Source: Bernardetia sp042180575 (GTDB lineage: Bacteria > Bacteroidota > Bacteroidia > Cytophagales > Bernardetiaceae). From it: a DNA stretch of 64,000 nucleotides. Shown here piece by piece: positions 27,079 to 34,873 of the stretch (the stretch's first letter is position 1; each line of letters opens with the position of its first letter). The translations under genes and the position numbers were made by a program. The DNA lies in contig NZ_CP170094.1 of NCBI RefSeq assembly GCF_042180575.1, positions 1,240,001 to 1,304,000 on the forward strand, given 5' to 3'. A model generated the notes under the pieces. The model was not told the DNA's origin and searched no databases. It was given only the letters and a program-made list of their open reading frames with translations.

Positions 27079-27963
27079 ATGTCGACACAAGAAAAATACC
27101 TAAATCCTTTTACTGATTTTGGATTCAAAAAACTATTTGGCTCTGAAGTTAATAGTGATTTATTGATTAGCTTTTTGAATGAGGTATTACCTCAAAAAGC
27201 ACAAATAAAAACGCTTACTTATCTAAAATCAGAAAATTTAGGTCGTTCGGCAATAGACAGAAAAGTTGTTTATGACCTATACTGTGAGAATGAAAAGGGA
27301 GAAAAATTTATAGTCGAATTACAAAAAGCAAAACAAAAATTTTTCAAAGACCGTACTATTTTTTATTCTACCTTTCCTATTCAAGAACAAGCTAAAAGAG
27401 GAGATTGGAATTTTCAATTAAAGGCTATTTATACGGTGTCTATTTTAGATTTTGTGTGGAATGAAGAAGATGAGGAAAGTATAGTAAAAGAAACAGCTAT
27501 GCTAATGAGTATCAATACAAACAAGATTTTTTATGACAAACTAACGTATGTATATATTCAAATTCCCCTTTTTGATAAAACAGAAAGCGAGTTAGAAACT
27601 TTAGAAGATAAATGGTTTTATGTAATGAAAAACCTTCAAAGTTTTCCTAATCGTCCTGCAGCTCTTCAAGAACGAATTTTTGATAAAGTTTTTCAAACTG
27701 CTGAATTAGCAAAATTCAACAAAAAAGAGCGTAGTAGTTATGAAAACAGCTTGAAAGTATATAGAGATATAAAAAATAGCTTGGATTATGCAGAAGAAAA
27801 AGGGGAAAAGAGAGGTTTAGAAATGGGAGTAGAGATGGGAGTAGAAATGGAAAAAAAACAAATTGCCAGAAAATTAATTTTAGAAGAATTGCCTCTTGAA
27901 TTGATTGTAAAAATAACAGGTTTGGAGGAGAAGCAGCTTCAACAAATAAAAGATAATTTATAA
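27079..27963 (+). CDS. Rpn-family recombination-promoting nuclease (PD-(D/E)xK transposase-like)
   Basis: A 294-residue protein with the Rpn / PDDEXK_2 transposase-related architecture: an N-terminal FTDFGFKKLFGSEVN block, then the nuclease core with acidic catalytic positions in VVYDLYCENEKGEKFIVELQ, and a C-terminal helical tail with a short repeated GVEM element followed by IARKLILEELPLELIVKITGL, which resembles the tails of this family in Bacteroidota. Such proteins promote RecA-independent recombination or act in mobile-element-like conflict; catalytic activity is not proven for most. It begins 15 bases after lspA and is followed after 2 bases by the Vms1-like gene, suggesting an operon. 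Confidence 0.85.
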   Translation: MSTQEKYLNPFTDFGFKKLFGSEVNSDLLISFLNEVLPQKAQIKTLTYLKSENLGRSAIDRKVVYDLYCENEKGEKFIVELQKAKQKFFKDRTIFYSTFPIQEQAKRGDWNFQLKAIYTVSILDFVWNEEDEESIVKETAMLMSINTNKIFYDKLTYVYIQIPLFDKTESELETLEDKWFYVMKNLQSFPNRPAALQERIFDKVFQTAELAKFNKKERSSYENSLKVYRDIKNSLDYAEEKGEKRGLEMGVEMGVEMEKKQIARKLILEELPLELIVKITGLEEKQLQQIKDNL

Positions 27964-27965
27964 AA

Positions 27966-28697
27966 ATGAATTATTCTGATTCAATAGATTTGATAGAACG
28001 ATTAGCCTCTTTAGCTCCAAAAGAAGATGAGGTTTTATTCGATTCTAATTCTAAAAAAGGAATTTTGTATGCTACAAATTCAGAAGGAGAAAAACTATTT
28101 GACTTTCGTGTTCCGATTACGTTTCCGACACTTCCAAAAAAAGAAGATGAACAAAGAACACTTTGTCTTTCAGATTATTCTGATAAAATTTCATTTTTAC
28201 CAAAACCGTATTTACTTATTTTGATTCAAGCTGGTTATGCTTCTTTAGGTTATTTTGAGGAAGGAGAACTGGTTTATCATAAAGCAATTACAGCGTATAT
28301 GGTCAGAAAAAAACAAGGAAAAGCACAAATAAAACACTTGAATTCTAAAGGCAAATCTCGTTTGGGTTCTCGTATTCGCTTACAAAATACCATTCATTTT
28401 TTCGAACAAATTAACCTAAAACTAAAAGAGTGGCACAAACAATCAAACATTTTTGATAAAATAGAACACATCGGACAAAGTGGCTCTTCTGATTTATGGT
28501 ATTTATTTTATACTTCGAAAGAAGAAGCTCCTTTTCAAAAAAATGATTCTCGTCTTCGTAAAATTCCTGTAACGGTTCACTCTCCAAACTTTGAAGAATT
28601 GCAGCGTGTAAATAGTTGGGCAAATCAAGGAAAACTAACTCCTTACCAAGATGATTTACCTTTTTTAAATAATCTAGGAGATGTAATTGAATGGTAG
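27966..28697 (+). CDS. Vms1/ANKZF1-like VLRF1 peptidyl-tRNA hydrolase homologue
   Basis: A 243-residue protein. Residues 103-140 carry a release-factor-like pattern: a His (H105), then YMVRKKQGKAQ (111-121) followed by a basic segment with SRLGSRIRLQN, and the C-terminal part has SRLRKIP and FEELQRV. From recollection, human ANKZF1 and yeast Vms1 show the same order: YTVRAKRGTAQ-type motif with the catalytic Gln, SAGANLRRYNE-like block, and a late DPRLWDIP ... FQELQRV block. In eukaryotes this domain releases stalled nascent chains from tRNA during ribosome-associated quality control. Here it stands alone, without zinc finger or ankyrin repeats. I infer a peptidyl-tRNA hydrolase role; activity is not shown. 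It follows the Rpn gene by 2 bases. Confidence 0.8.
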   Translation: MNYSDSIDLIERLASLAPKEDEVLFDSNSKKGILYATNSEGEKLFDFRVPITFPTLPKKEDEQRTLCLSDYSDKISFLPKPYLLILIQAGYASLGYFEEGELVYHKAITAYMVRKKQGKAQIKHLNSKGKSRLGSRIRLQNTIHFFEQINLKLKEWHKQSNIFDKIEHIGQSGSSDLWYLFYTSKEEAPFQKNDSRLRKIPVTVHSPNFEELQRVNSWANQGKLTPYQDDLPFLNNLGDVIEW

Positions 28698-28699
28698 TT

Positions 28700-28748
28700 T
28701 TATCAGTTATCAGTTATCAGTTATCAGTTATCAGTTATCAGTTATCAG
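28700..28748. repeat. Heptanucleotide tandem array, (TTATCAG)7
   Basis: Seven exact copies of TTATCAG begin 2 bases after the stop codon of the Vms1-like gene (TAG at 28695-28697), followed by a partial copy. Compare the ATTACGG and ATTCGTA arrays elsewhere in this window. Confidence 0.97.
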
Positions 28749-28882
28749 TTAGGTAAAATTACATTTTGAAATGATTGTTTTGAGTTTTTATTAAAAAATA
28801 AATTAGTAATTTTCTTATCTTCTTTAATTTGAATTAGTAACTTAATAAGTAACTGGGTAAATTATTTATAGGTTAACAAAAT

Positions 28883-28912
28883 CTGTCTGACACCTCAAAG
28901 GTGTCTTGACAG
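28883..28912. repeat. Intergenic hairpin CTGTC...GACAG
   Basis: CTGTC at 28883-28887 pairs with GACAG at 28908-28912, and inside it ACACCT pairs with AGGTGT around CAA. A similar arrangement (CTATC ... ACCTTGAAGGT ... GATAG) is at 38714-38743, so these may belong to one repeat family. The rest of the 330-base gap up to the SDR gene shows no gene. Confidence 0.65.
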
Positions 28913-29027
28913 TTTAAATTTCCAGTTTCTAATTCTTTTTAGATATGTTTTATTTTGCTCAGTTACTTATTAAAGTCATTCGTATTTCATAACTTATCAC
29001 TTACAATTTATCACTTATCACTATTTT

Positions 29028-29789
29028 ATGTTAGCATTCATCACAGGCGCAACTTCAGGAATTGGACTTGCCACAGCACACATTTTTGCAGAAAACAATA
29101 TTAACCTTATTCTTTGTGGAAGAAGAACAGAAAGGCTTCAAGAATTAGAAAAGGAATTATCTCAAAAAGTAAACGTAAAAACACTTTCTTTTGATATTCG
29201 TAATAGAGAAGAAGTTCAAAAAGCTGTTGATTCGCTTGAAGATTCTTTTAAAAATATAGATATTCTCATCAATAATGCAGGAAATGCACACGGACTTTCT
29301 TCCATTCAAGAAGGAAATTTAGACGATTGGGATTTTATGATTGACCTCAATATAAAAGGACTTTTGTATGTAACAAAAGCACTTCTACCAAAACTATTGA
29401 ACAAAACAAGGTCAGAAAAAAACAAAGGACAGATTATAAATATTGGTTCGATAGCTGGAATAGATTCGTATGCAAATGGAAATGTCTATTGTGCCACTAA
29501 GTCTGCCGTTGCGATGCTTAGTGAAACAATGCGTATTGATTTACTCAAAGAAAATATAAAAGTAAGCGAAGTAAAACCAGGATTAGTAGAAACCGAGTTT
29601 TCGAAAGTTCGTTTCAAAAATGATGAAAATAGAGCCGAAAAAGTTTATCAAAACTATACACCACTTACAGCGCAAGATATTGCAGAATTGATTTATTTTG
29701 TAGTTTCTCGTCCTTCACATGTCAATATTGCTGACATTTTGATTTTGCCAGCCGACCAAGCAAAATCTGCTATGGTAAATAAGAAGTAA
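29028..29789 (+). CDS. Short-chain dehydrogenase/reductase (SDR family, YdfG-like)
   Basis: A 253-residue classical SDR with a Rossmann fold. It has the cofactor motif TGATSGIG, the Asn-Ala-Gly motif in ILINNAGNAHG, the catalytic Ser in NIGSIAGIDSY and the catalytic Tyr-x-x-x-Lys in VYCATKSAVAMLSE. The Arg in CGRRTERL after the second strand suggests an NADP preference. The overall pattern resembles YdfG-type 3-hydroxy acid dehydrogenases; the actual substrate is unknown. Single gene. Confidence 0.92.
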   Translation: MLAFITGATSGIGLATAHIFAENNINLILCGRRTERLQELEKELSQKVNVKTLSFDIRNREEVQKAVDSLEDSFKNIDILINNAGNAHGLSSIQEGNLDDWDFMIDLNIKGLLYVTKALLPKLLNKTRSEKNKGQIINIGSIAGIDSYANGNVYCATKSAVAMLSETMRIDLLKENIKVSEVKPGLVETEFSKVRFKNDENRAEKVYQNYTPLTAQDIAELIYFVVSRPSHVNIADILILPADQAKSAMVNKK

Positions 29790-29805
29790 TTCGTTTTATA
29801 CACTC

Positions 29806-29829
29806 GTCGGTGGAGATATATCCACCGAC
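29806..29829. repeat. Intergenic stem-loop, GTCGGTGGA family
   Basis: GTCGGTGGA at 29806-29814 pairs with TCCACCGAC at 29821-29829 around GATATA. The following ACGACTAAAGAATCTAA resembles ACGGTTAAGAATCTTA in the nested repeat at 20060-20090, so both are likely copies of one family. Confidence 0.7.
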
Positions 29830-29872
29830 AACGACTAAAGAATCTAATCCCATGTTTTTATAAAAAAAAGAA

Positions 29873-30120
29873 ATTCGTAATTCGTAATTCGTAATTCGTA
29901 ATTCGTAACAGGGCATGTTCATAAAAACTTTGTCAGTAGTTTTTGGTAATCCAAAATAACTCTGACAATAGTTTAGGTACAGACGAGCTTATTTTTCCAA
30001 CTATTGACAGCCTTCTGAAAGGACTGTCAAAGTTAAAAAAATGCTATAACTTATTTGATTAAACATATTCACAAGCTCAATTATTTTTTATGAACATGCC
30101 CTGTAATTCGTAATTCGTAA
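29873..30120. repeat. Heptanucleotide array ATTCGTA, split by an inserted element
   Basis: Five exact copies of ATTCGTA at 29873-29907 continue after an inserted element with two more copies at 30106-30119. The last copy directly abuts the reverse-strand stop codon of the carbonic-anhydrase-like gene (30121-30123). Confidence 0.93.
29909..30103. mobile_element. 195-bp MITE-like element with 19-bp terminal inverted repeats
   Basis: The ends CAGGGCATGTTCATAAAAA (29909-29927) and its exact inverse (30085-30103) are perfect terminal inverted repeats. Both sides are flanked by TAA, which fits a 3-bp target duplication made inside an ATTCGTA array. Inside are further inverted parts (CTGACAATAGTT with AACTATTGACAG) and no open reading frame, so it is non-autonomous and would need a transposase in trans. 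The TNA-type duplication resembles some IS5-family subgroups (inference). Confidence 0.75.
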
Positions 30121-30639
30121 TTAATTACCTTTTTCCATAAACCAACCCGAATACTTGATATAATTATTTGCTATTCGTTGTAACATTTCGCCTCTTTCTC
30201 CGATTGGTTTTACTTTTTTAGCAGGAACACCAGCATAAATAAATCCACTTTCAATTTCTGTTCCTTCCAAAACTACTGCACCTGCTGCTACAATACTTCC
30301 AGTTCTAACAATTACCCCATCCATCAATCGTGCGCCCATTCCTATCAAAACGTTGTCTTCAATCGTACAGCCATGAACGATGGCATTGTGTCCGATACTT
30401 ACATAATTTCCGATGGTTGTCGGTGCAGTTTCGTAAGTTCCGTGAATAGTTGCATTGTCTTGAATATTGGTGTGATGACCGATTCTGATATAATTTACAT
30501 CACCACGAACAACAGCACTAAACCAAACACTACAATTATTACCCATTTCTACTTCGCCAACTATTGTAGCATTGGGAGCAAGAAAACAATCTTTGCCAAA
30601 TTTTGGAGAAAAACCACGCACAGGAAGAATTAAAGCCAT
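30121..30639 (-). CDS. Gamma-carbonic anhydrase-like hexapeptide protein
   Basis: A 172-residue left-handed beta-helix protein of the gamma carbonic anhydrase family, with imperfect hexapeptide repeats (for example NATIVGEVEMGNNCSVWF). Candidate zinc ligands are the histidines in IRIGHHTNIQDNATIHG and VSIGHNAIVHG, as expected for CamH/YrdA-type proteins. It is probably a trimeric cytosolic enzyme or binding protein; activity cannot be predicted, since many YrdA-type members lack measurable carbonic anhydrase activity. Its stop codon touches the heptanucleotide array described separately. Confidence 0.9.
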   Translation of the reverse strand: MALILPVRGFSPKFGKDCFLAPNATIVGEVEMGNNCSVWFSAVVRGDVNYIRIGHHTNIQDNATIHGTYETAPTTIGNYVSIGHNAIVHGCTIEDNVLIGMGARLMDGVIVRTGSIVAAGAVVLEGTEIESGFIYAGVPAKKVKPIGERGEMLQRIANNYIKYSGWFMEKGN

Positions 30640-30656
30640 ATTTATTTTTTTTAGGT

Positions 30657-30764
30657 CGCTCGTGGGGACACAAGCAACGGATACATTGAAAATATTTTTT
30701 AAAATAGTATGTTCTTCTTAATTGTAAATCAAAAAATCTACCATTGCTCGTGTCCCCACGAGTG
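30657..30764. repeat. Long inverted repeat CTCGTGGGGACAC
   Basis: The 21-base arms at 30657-30677 and 30744-30764 are inverted copies differing at two positions, with a 66-base A+T-rich loop. The rest of the 306-base gap to the next gene shows only A+T-rich sequence and TTGTTGTCTCCACCAATAACAA near 30900, a weaker stem-loop of the same kind. Confidence 0.75.
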
Positions 30765-30945
30765 ATAAACAGACACAACAAAATTAATAATTTCCTAACG
30801 ATTTGGAAATTACTATGAAATGTAGAAGTCGTAATTTAGTAGCATCAAAAGAAGATTATTTATTGTTTTCAATTTTTTATTAAAAACATTTTGCTGTTGT
30901 TGTCTCCACCAATAACAAAAAACCAAAATTACGACTACATCAATT

Positions 30946-31182
30946 ATGAACACGACTGCTCAACATCAAATTGCAAGTTATAAACTTCAAATTAAAAATG
31001 TTCTTTCCCAACTCAAAACAGAATATGATAGTTTGAATACAGCCAATGAATCTACTACTGAAAATGAAACTATTTCGCCAAAAGAACTCCGAAAACTAAG
31101 AGAAATGTCAAAACGATTGAATGAATATTGTAGCGATGTAATGGCATATCAAGAAAAAATACGTTTTTTGAGTGCTGAATAA
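30946..31182 (+). CDS. Small coiled-coil protein
   Basis: A 78-residue, fully soluble and charged protein with no signal peptide, predicted helical with a Ser/Thr/Glu-rich middle (NTANESTTENETISPKE). Helices of this size often dimerise as coiled coils. It is convergent with the histidine kinase gene (only 6 bases between the stops). I recognise no family. Confidence 0.55.
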   Translation: MNTTAQHQIASYKLQIKNVLSQLKTEYDSLNTANESTTENETISPKELRKLREMSKRLNEYCSDVMAYQEKIRFLSAE

Positions 31183-31188
31183 ATTCAA

Positions 31189-32553
31189 TTATTGAAAAGG
31201 AATTTCTATAAAAAAAGTTGTTCCCTCATTCAAGTTATTTTCTTGATTATTCATTTTGCTATCTACTTTTATTGTCCATTTGTGGGCTTTTATTACTTGT
31301 TTGATATAACTAAGCCCTAATCCAAAACCTTTTGTAGTGTGAATATCGCTGTTTTGGATTCTAAAAAATTTATCAAAGATTCGTTTTTGATATTTTTTAT
31401 CGATTCCTATTCCATTGTCTTTTATGGACAGAGTTAGTCTATTTTTTGATTGAAGTGAAATAGAAATTTCTACAAAAGGCGTATTTTGATTGTATTTGAA
31501 GGCATTTTCTAAAAGATTGTGTAACATATTTTGAAAATGAACTTTATCAGCTTTTATAAAAATCTCATTTTCTATTTGATTTTCTCCTTCTGTAAATTGA
31601 ATTTTAAAATCTTGATTCTGAAAGTCTTGTTTTGCCAAAACCTCTAACTCAAAACTCTGTATTGTTTCTTGAATCGTTTCTTGAAGATTAATTTTTTCTA
31701 AAGAAAGAGGCACATAACTACTTCGTTCTAACATCAAAAGTTCGACGAGCTTTTCTACCTGCGAATTGAGCCTTTCGGTTTGTTCTTTTACAATAATGGC
31801 GTATTGATTTTTTCTTTCTTTCTCCTTTTGAGTTCGTTCATGTGTGATTTCTGCATTTTCATCATTATTTATCAAAACCTTTGCAGCAATTCCTAAAATA
31901 GAAATAGGTGTTTTCAACTCGTGTGTAATATTATTGATAAATTGTTTTTGAGCTTGTGAAAACTGCCTTTGTGTAATAATAAAAAACATTCCATAGACCA
32001 AAAAGAAAATTACCAACAGCAAAATCACTGATAAAAATATCCAAATATCCATTTCTGAAACGAGTTGCGAAGAAACCGAAGGAAACCGAATACCAAAATA
32101 ATAATTTTGTCCTTCCCATTTTGGCAGCTCTTTTTTAAGTCTTTGTGTATTTTTAGAATTAGTATCTGATTGATTTGATGAAATATAATTTCCATAGACC
32201 ATCTTTTCGCTATCACAATCATAAATTCCATATTCAAAATCAGTCTGAATATTCCTTTTAGAAAACTCACTTTTCAAAAAATATTCCAACACAGCAGCAT
32301 CAATTTCACAGTTTACACTAACCGTATAATAATCACTAGAAAGCTGATTAATAGGAGAATTAGAAGGCAAAGTAGTTTTGTTATAATCAGCAATTTTTTC
32401 AGCAATATTCTGTAAAGCGACTTGTATTTTTTGTTCGTTTTGTTTTCTATTGGCATCAAAAGCACGTTGCACCCAATAAATTTGAATAGAAATAATTCCA
32501 AAAATAGAAAGTAAAGCAAAAATTAAAAGAAGAATGATAGTTTGTTTGTTCAT
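31189..32553 (-). CDS. Sensor histidine kinase (orphan)
   Basis: A 454-residue membrane kinase. A transmembrane helix (about 5-25), a periplasmic sensing region (to about 168), a second membrane helix (about 169-193), then a HisKA domain with the phospho-acceptor His211 in NNITHELKTPISIL, and an ATPase domain with NLLENAFKYN, DNGIGID and FGLGLSYIK. It autophosphorylates and passes phosphate to a response regulator. No regulator gene is adjacent, so its partner must be encoded elsewhere. The periplasmic region has no recognisable sensor fold. Confidence 0.92.
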   Translation of the reverse strand: MNKQTIILLLIFALLSIFGIISIQIYWVQRAFDANRKQNEQKIQVALQNIAEKIADYNKTTLPSNSPINQLSSDYYTVSVNCEIDAAVLEYFLKSEFSKRNIQTDFEYGIYDCDSEKMVYGNYISSNQSDTNSKNTQRLKKELPKWEGQNYYFGIRFPSVSSQLVSEMDIWIFLSVILLLVIFFLVYGMFFIITQRQFSQAQKQFINNITHELKTPISILGIAAKVLINNDENAEITHERTQKEKERKNQYAIIVKEQTERLNSQVEKLVELLMLERSSYVPLSLEKINLQETIQETIQSFELEVLAKQDFQNQDFKIQFTEGENQIENEIFIKADKVHFQNMLHNLLENAFKYNQNTPFVEISISLQSKNRLTLSIKDNGIGIDKKYQKRIFDKFFRIQNSDIHTTKGFGLGLSYIKQVIKAHKWTIKVDSKMNNQENNLNEGTTFFIEIPFQ

Positions 32554-32785
32554 TAAAAATACGTTTTGACCAAAGAGATAAAAGAGAAATCCTGTTATTT
32601 CTTTGAATTTACTTCTAAAATCTGACTTCTACCTTCTACATTTATTCTATTAACATCTCCTTAACAAACCTTTGAAAGTCATTAACAGCGTTGAAAGGTG
32701 TTTTGCCGTATATTTGTATAAGTTCTTGTTGCAACGATAGCTTAATTTTATCAAATCGTTATTTACACTTTAAATTTTCAAGATT

Positions 32786-33166
32786 ATGCAAAAGCAATTT
32801 TTTGGTTTTCTCTTTACATTAGTTACAATTTCTTTTTTATTCGCTTTTTCTCCAGCCTACAATTCTATCAACTGGAAACAAACCAGTATTGACTTTGGAA
32901 AAATAGAACACAATAAACCTGTAACAGCTACTTATGAGTTTGTCAATACAGGCAAAACTCCGATTGTCATTCAATCTGCAAAAGGTTCTTGTGGTTGTAC
33001 AGGAGTAGAGTTTTCGAAAGAGGCTATTCCAACAGGACAATCAAGCAACATAAAAGCAACTTTCAATGCTGCCAAAATTGGTGCATTCAGCAAAACTGTT
33101 ACCGTTACAATAGCTGGCGAAAATGAGCCTGTTGTGCTTCGTTTTAATGGAGAAGTGGTTGAATAA
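32786..33166 (+). CDS. DUF1573 domain secreted protein
   Basis: A 126-residue protein with signal peptide followed by one beta-sandwich domain of the DUF1573 (ASH/Ig-like) type, shown by ISWKQ-like start (INWKQTSIDFGKIEHNKPV), FVNTGKTPIVI, SCGCTG with the two cysteines of the family and VTVTIAGENEPV. Its function is unknown; many Bacteroidota genomes hold several copies and the domain is thought to assist extracytoplasmic proteins. TATATTTG at 32709-32716 is a possible -7 box upstream. Confidence 0.88.
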   Translation: MQKQFFGFLFTLVTISFLFAFSPAYNSINWKQTSIDFGKIEHNKPVTATYEFVNTGKTPIVIQSAKGSCGCTGVEFSKEAIPTGQSSNIKATFNAAKIGAFSKTVTVTIAGENEPVVLRFNGEVVE

Positions 33167-33243
33167 ATTACGGATTACGGATTACGGATTACGGATTACG
33201 GATTACGGATTACGGATTACGGATTACGGATTACGGATTACGG
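33167..33243. repeat. Heptanucleotide tandem array, (ATTACGG)11
   Basis: Eleven exact copies of ATTACGG in 77 bases begin at the base right after the stop codon of the DUF1573 gene (TAA at 33164-33166). The remainder of the 378-base gap contains degenerate AATTCGTA copies at about 33293-33325 and a possible -7 box TAATTTTG at 33448-33455, and no gene. Confidence 0.98.
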
Positions 33244-33544
33244 AAAATAAAATAGCGAACTAAAAAATACAATTTAATTTTTGTGTTTCATTAAATTCGT
33301 AATTTTTAATTCGTAATTCGTAATTGATTAATGAACTTTATTATTCAATTTTTGGTTTTGAAAAAGTATATGATAAAAATTAGGTGCAATTCAATTTATT
33401 AATAATAATTTTACGTGAAATTAATATTATAACAAACTTAATTTGCATAATTTTGGCATATACAAAATTTAACAAATCAATTTACAGTTATGTAATTAGA
33501 TTTTAATTTTATTTATTTCTCCATTAATCCAAAATTCTAAAGTC

Positions 33545-34048
33545 ATGGTTAGTCGGAAAGTGTTAGTATTGAATGCAGATTATCGTGCAATTTCTGTTTG
33601 TAGTGTAGCCAAAGCGTTTTTGCTTGTTTATCTACATAAAGCTGAGATGGTAAACTCTGTTCCTGATGGTTTTATTCAAACAGTAAACAAATCTTTCGCT
33701 GCTCCTTCTGTTATTCGCCTAAATTCTTACGTCAATATTCCATACAGAGGAGTCATGCTTACACGTCAAAACATCTTCAAACGAGATGGAAATCAATGTG
33801 TGTATTGCAACAGTAAAAAAGACCTTACCCTAGACCACGTTGTGCCACGCTCTCAAGGTGGAAAAACATCTTGGACAAACTTAGTAAGTGCTTGTCAGCG
33901 TTGTAATTCAAGAAAAAGTGATTTTAGTCTTGAAGATGTAGGAATGAAATTACCTTACAAGCCATTCAAGCCTACTTTTGTGATGTTTTTACGTGAGTTT
34001 TCAAGAATGGGAGATGAAAACTGGAAGCAGTTTTTACAACATGCCTAA
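33545..34048 (+). CDS. HNH endonuclease-domain protein
   Basis: A 167-residue protein. The C-terminal part carries an HNH fold: CVYCNSKKDLTLDHVVPRSQ, with the two CxxC pairs (CVYC and CQRC) that hold zinc, and SWTNLVSACQRCNSRKSD that completes the motif. The N-terminal half (RKVLVLNADYRAISVCSVAKA) is the conserved region that accompanies this family in Bacteroidota and Cyanobacteria, where it is a chromosomal, apparently housekeeping gene. Its substrate is unknown. No mobile-element features are nearby apart from repeats. Confidence 0.9.
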   Translation: MVSRKVLVLNADYRAISVCSVAKAFLLVYLHKAEMVNSVPDGFIQTVNKSFAAPSVIRLNSYVNIPYRGVMLTRQNIFKRDGNQCVYCNSKKDLTLDHVVPRSQGGKTSWTNLVSACQRCNSRKSDFSLEDVGMKLPYKPFKPTFVMFLREFSRMGDENWKQFLQHA

Positions 34049-34120
34049 ATCATTTTTATGACAGAAAAGTTACAATACACAAATAGATTTTTAATCTCTT
34101 GGCACATTTTACAAAAAAAC

Positions 34121-34164
34121 AAACCTTCCTAAAATTGATTTTAATATCAACTTTAAGAAGGTTT
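34121..34164. terminator. Bidirectional terminator between the HNH gene and a convergent gene
   Basis: 19-base arms (34121-34139 with 34146-34164) pair with two mismatches around a 6-base loop, with T runs following on the plus strand. It serves the two convergent genes. Confidence 0.8.
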
Positions 34165-34175
34165 TTTATTTTAAA

Positions 34176-34700
34176 TTACAACCTTTTTCCATTTGTAGAT
34201 TTTGATGCTTCTATTTGTTTTGCAGGGTTAGGCAATTCTTTTTTTGTAGCAGTCTGAATTTTTGCTATTCTTTTAGGAGTTGGGTCTAGCATAATTCTAT
34301 TCGAAAGCCATTTACTAGCATCTGATAATTGCTCAAAAACTTGTACTTTATACTTTCCTTGACTATTTTTATTTAAAAACATTTCTAATGAAATATTTGA
34401 AAAAAGGTCATTTCCTGTATTAATTGCCCAATAAAACATTCCTGCTTCGATAGCACGAGGAGTCCAGTCATTTGTAAGCCAATCGTTCGCTTCATTCCAA
34501 GGTCCTACAATCTGACTATGGTCTGCCAAAACTGCCACAGCATTGTTTTCTGCTACTTGTTCGATAATCTTATTATATCCTGCCTTGATATCCTGCATAC
34601 GAATAAAACCTTTCCATTGATAAAAAACCCATTGCGATTTTTCGTCATATTCTACAGTTAGACAGACAGAACCAAATTCGTTATTTACGTGATGAATCAT
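34176..34700 (-). CDS. Hypothetical protein with possible STAS/SpoIIAA-like fold
   Basis: A 174-residue soluble protein. The first 130 residues show a pattern of alternating strands and helices (VCLTVEYDEKSQWVFYQWKG, then VLADHSQIVGPW) that resembles SpoIIAA/STAS-like domains, a weak recognition. The last 35 residues are Lys/Pro/Ser-rich and probably disordered. Because SpoIIE-type phosphatases often act on STAS proteins and three of them lie in this window, a functional link is conceivable but only an inference. Confidence 0.45.
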   Translation of the reverse strand: MIHHVNNEFGSVCLTVEYDEKSQWVFYQWKGFIRMQDIKAGYNKIIEQVAENNAVAVLADHSQIVGPWNEANDWLTNDWTPRAIEAGMFYWAINTGNDLFSNISLEMFLNKNSQGKYKVQVFEQLSDASKWLSNRIMLDPTPKRIAKIQTATKKELPNPAKQIEASKSTNGKRL

Positions 34701-34873
34701 AGCAGAAATATTTTTAAAATACCTTGTAGTAATACAAAAAAAGTAACATATAATTATATTTTTCCATCAAAGTGAAATATATTAACAAAAAAATAATCTA
34801 AGCTACCAAAATACTAATTTTGATTCTATTTTCAAAAAAAGCAATCTAAAAGTCTATTTATTTTGACCATTTA

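Noticed and set aside
29873..30120. Complete insertion sequence at 29.9 kb
   Set aside because: The element between the terminal repeats has no open reading frame and is only 195 bases long.
28700..33243. CRISPR array interpretation of the tandem repeats
   Set aside because: Units are seven bases and contiguous without spacers, so they are not CRISPR repeats; no cas gene is present.
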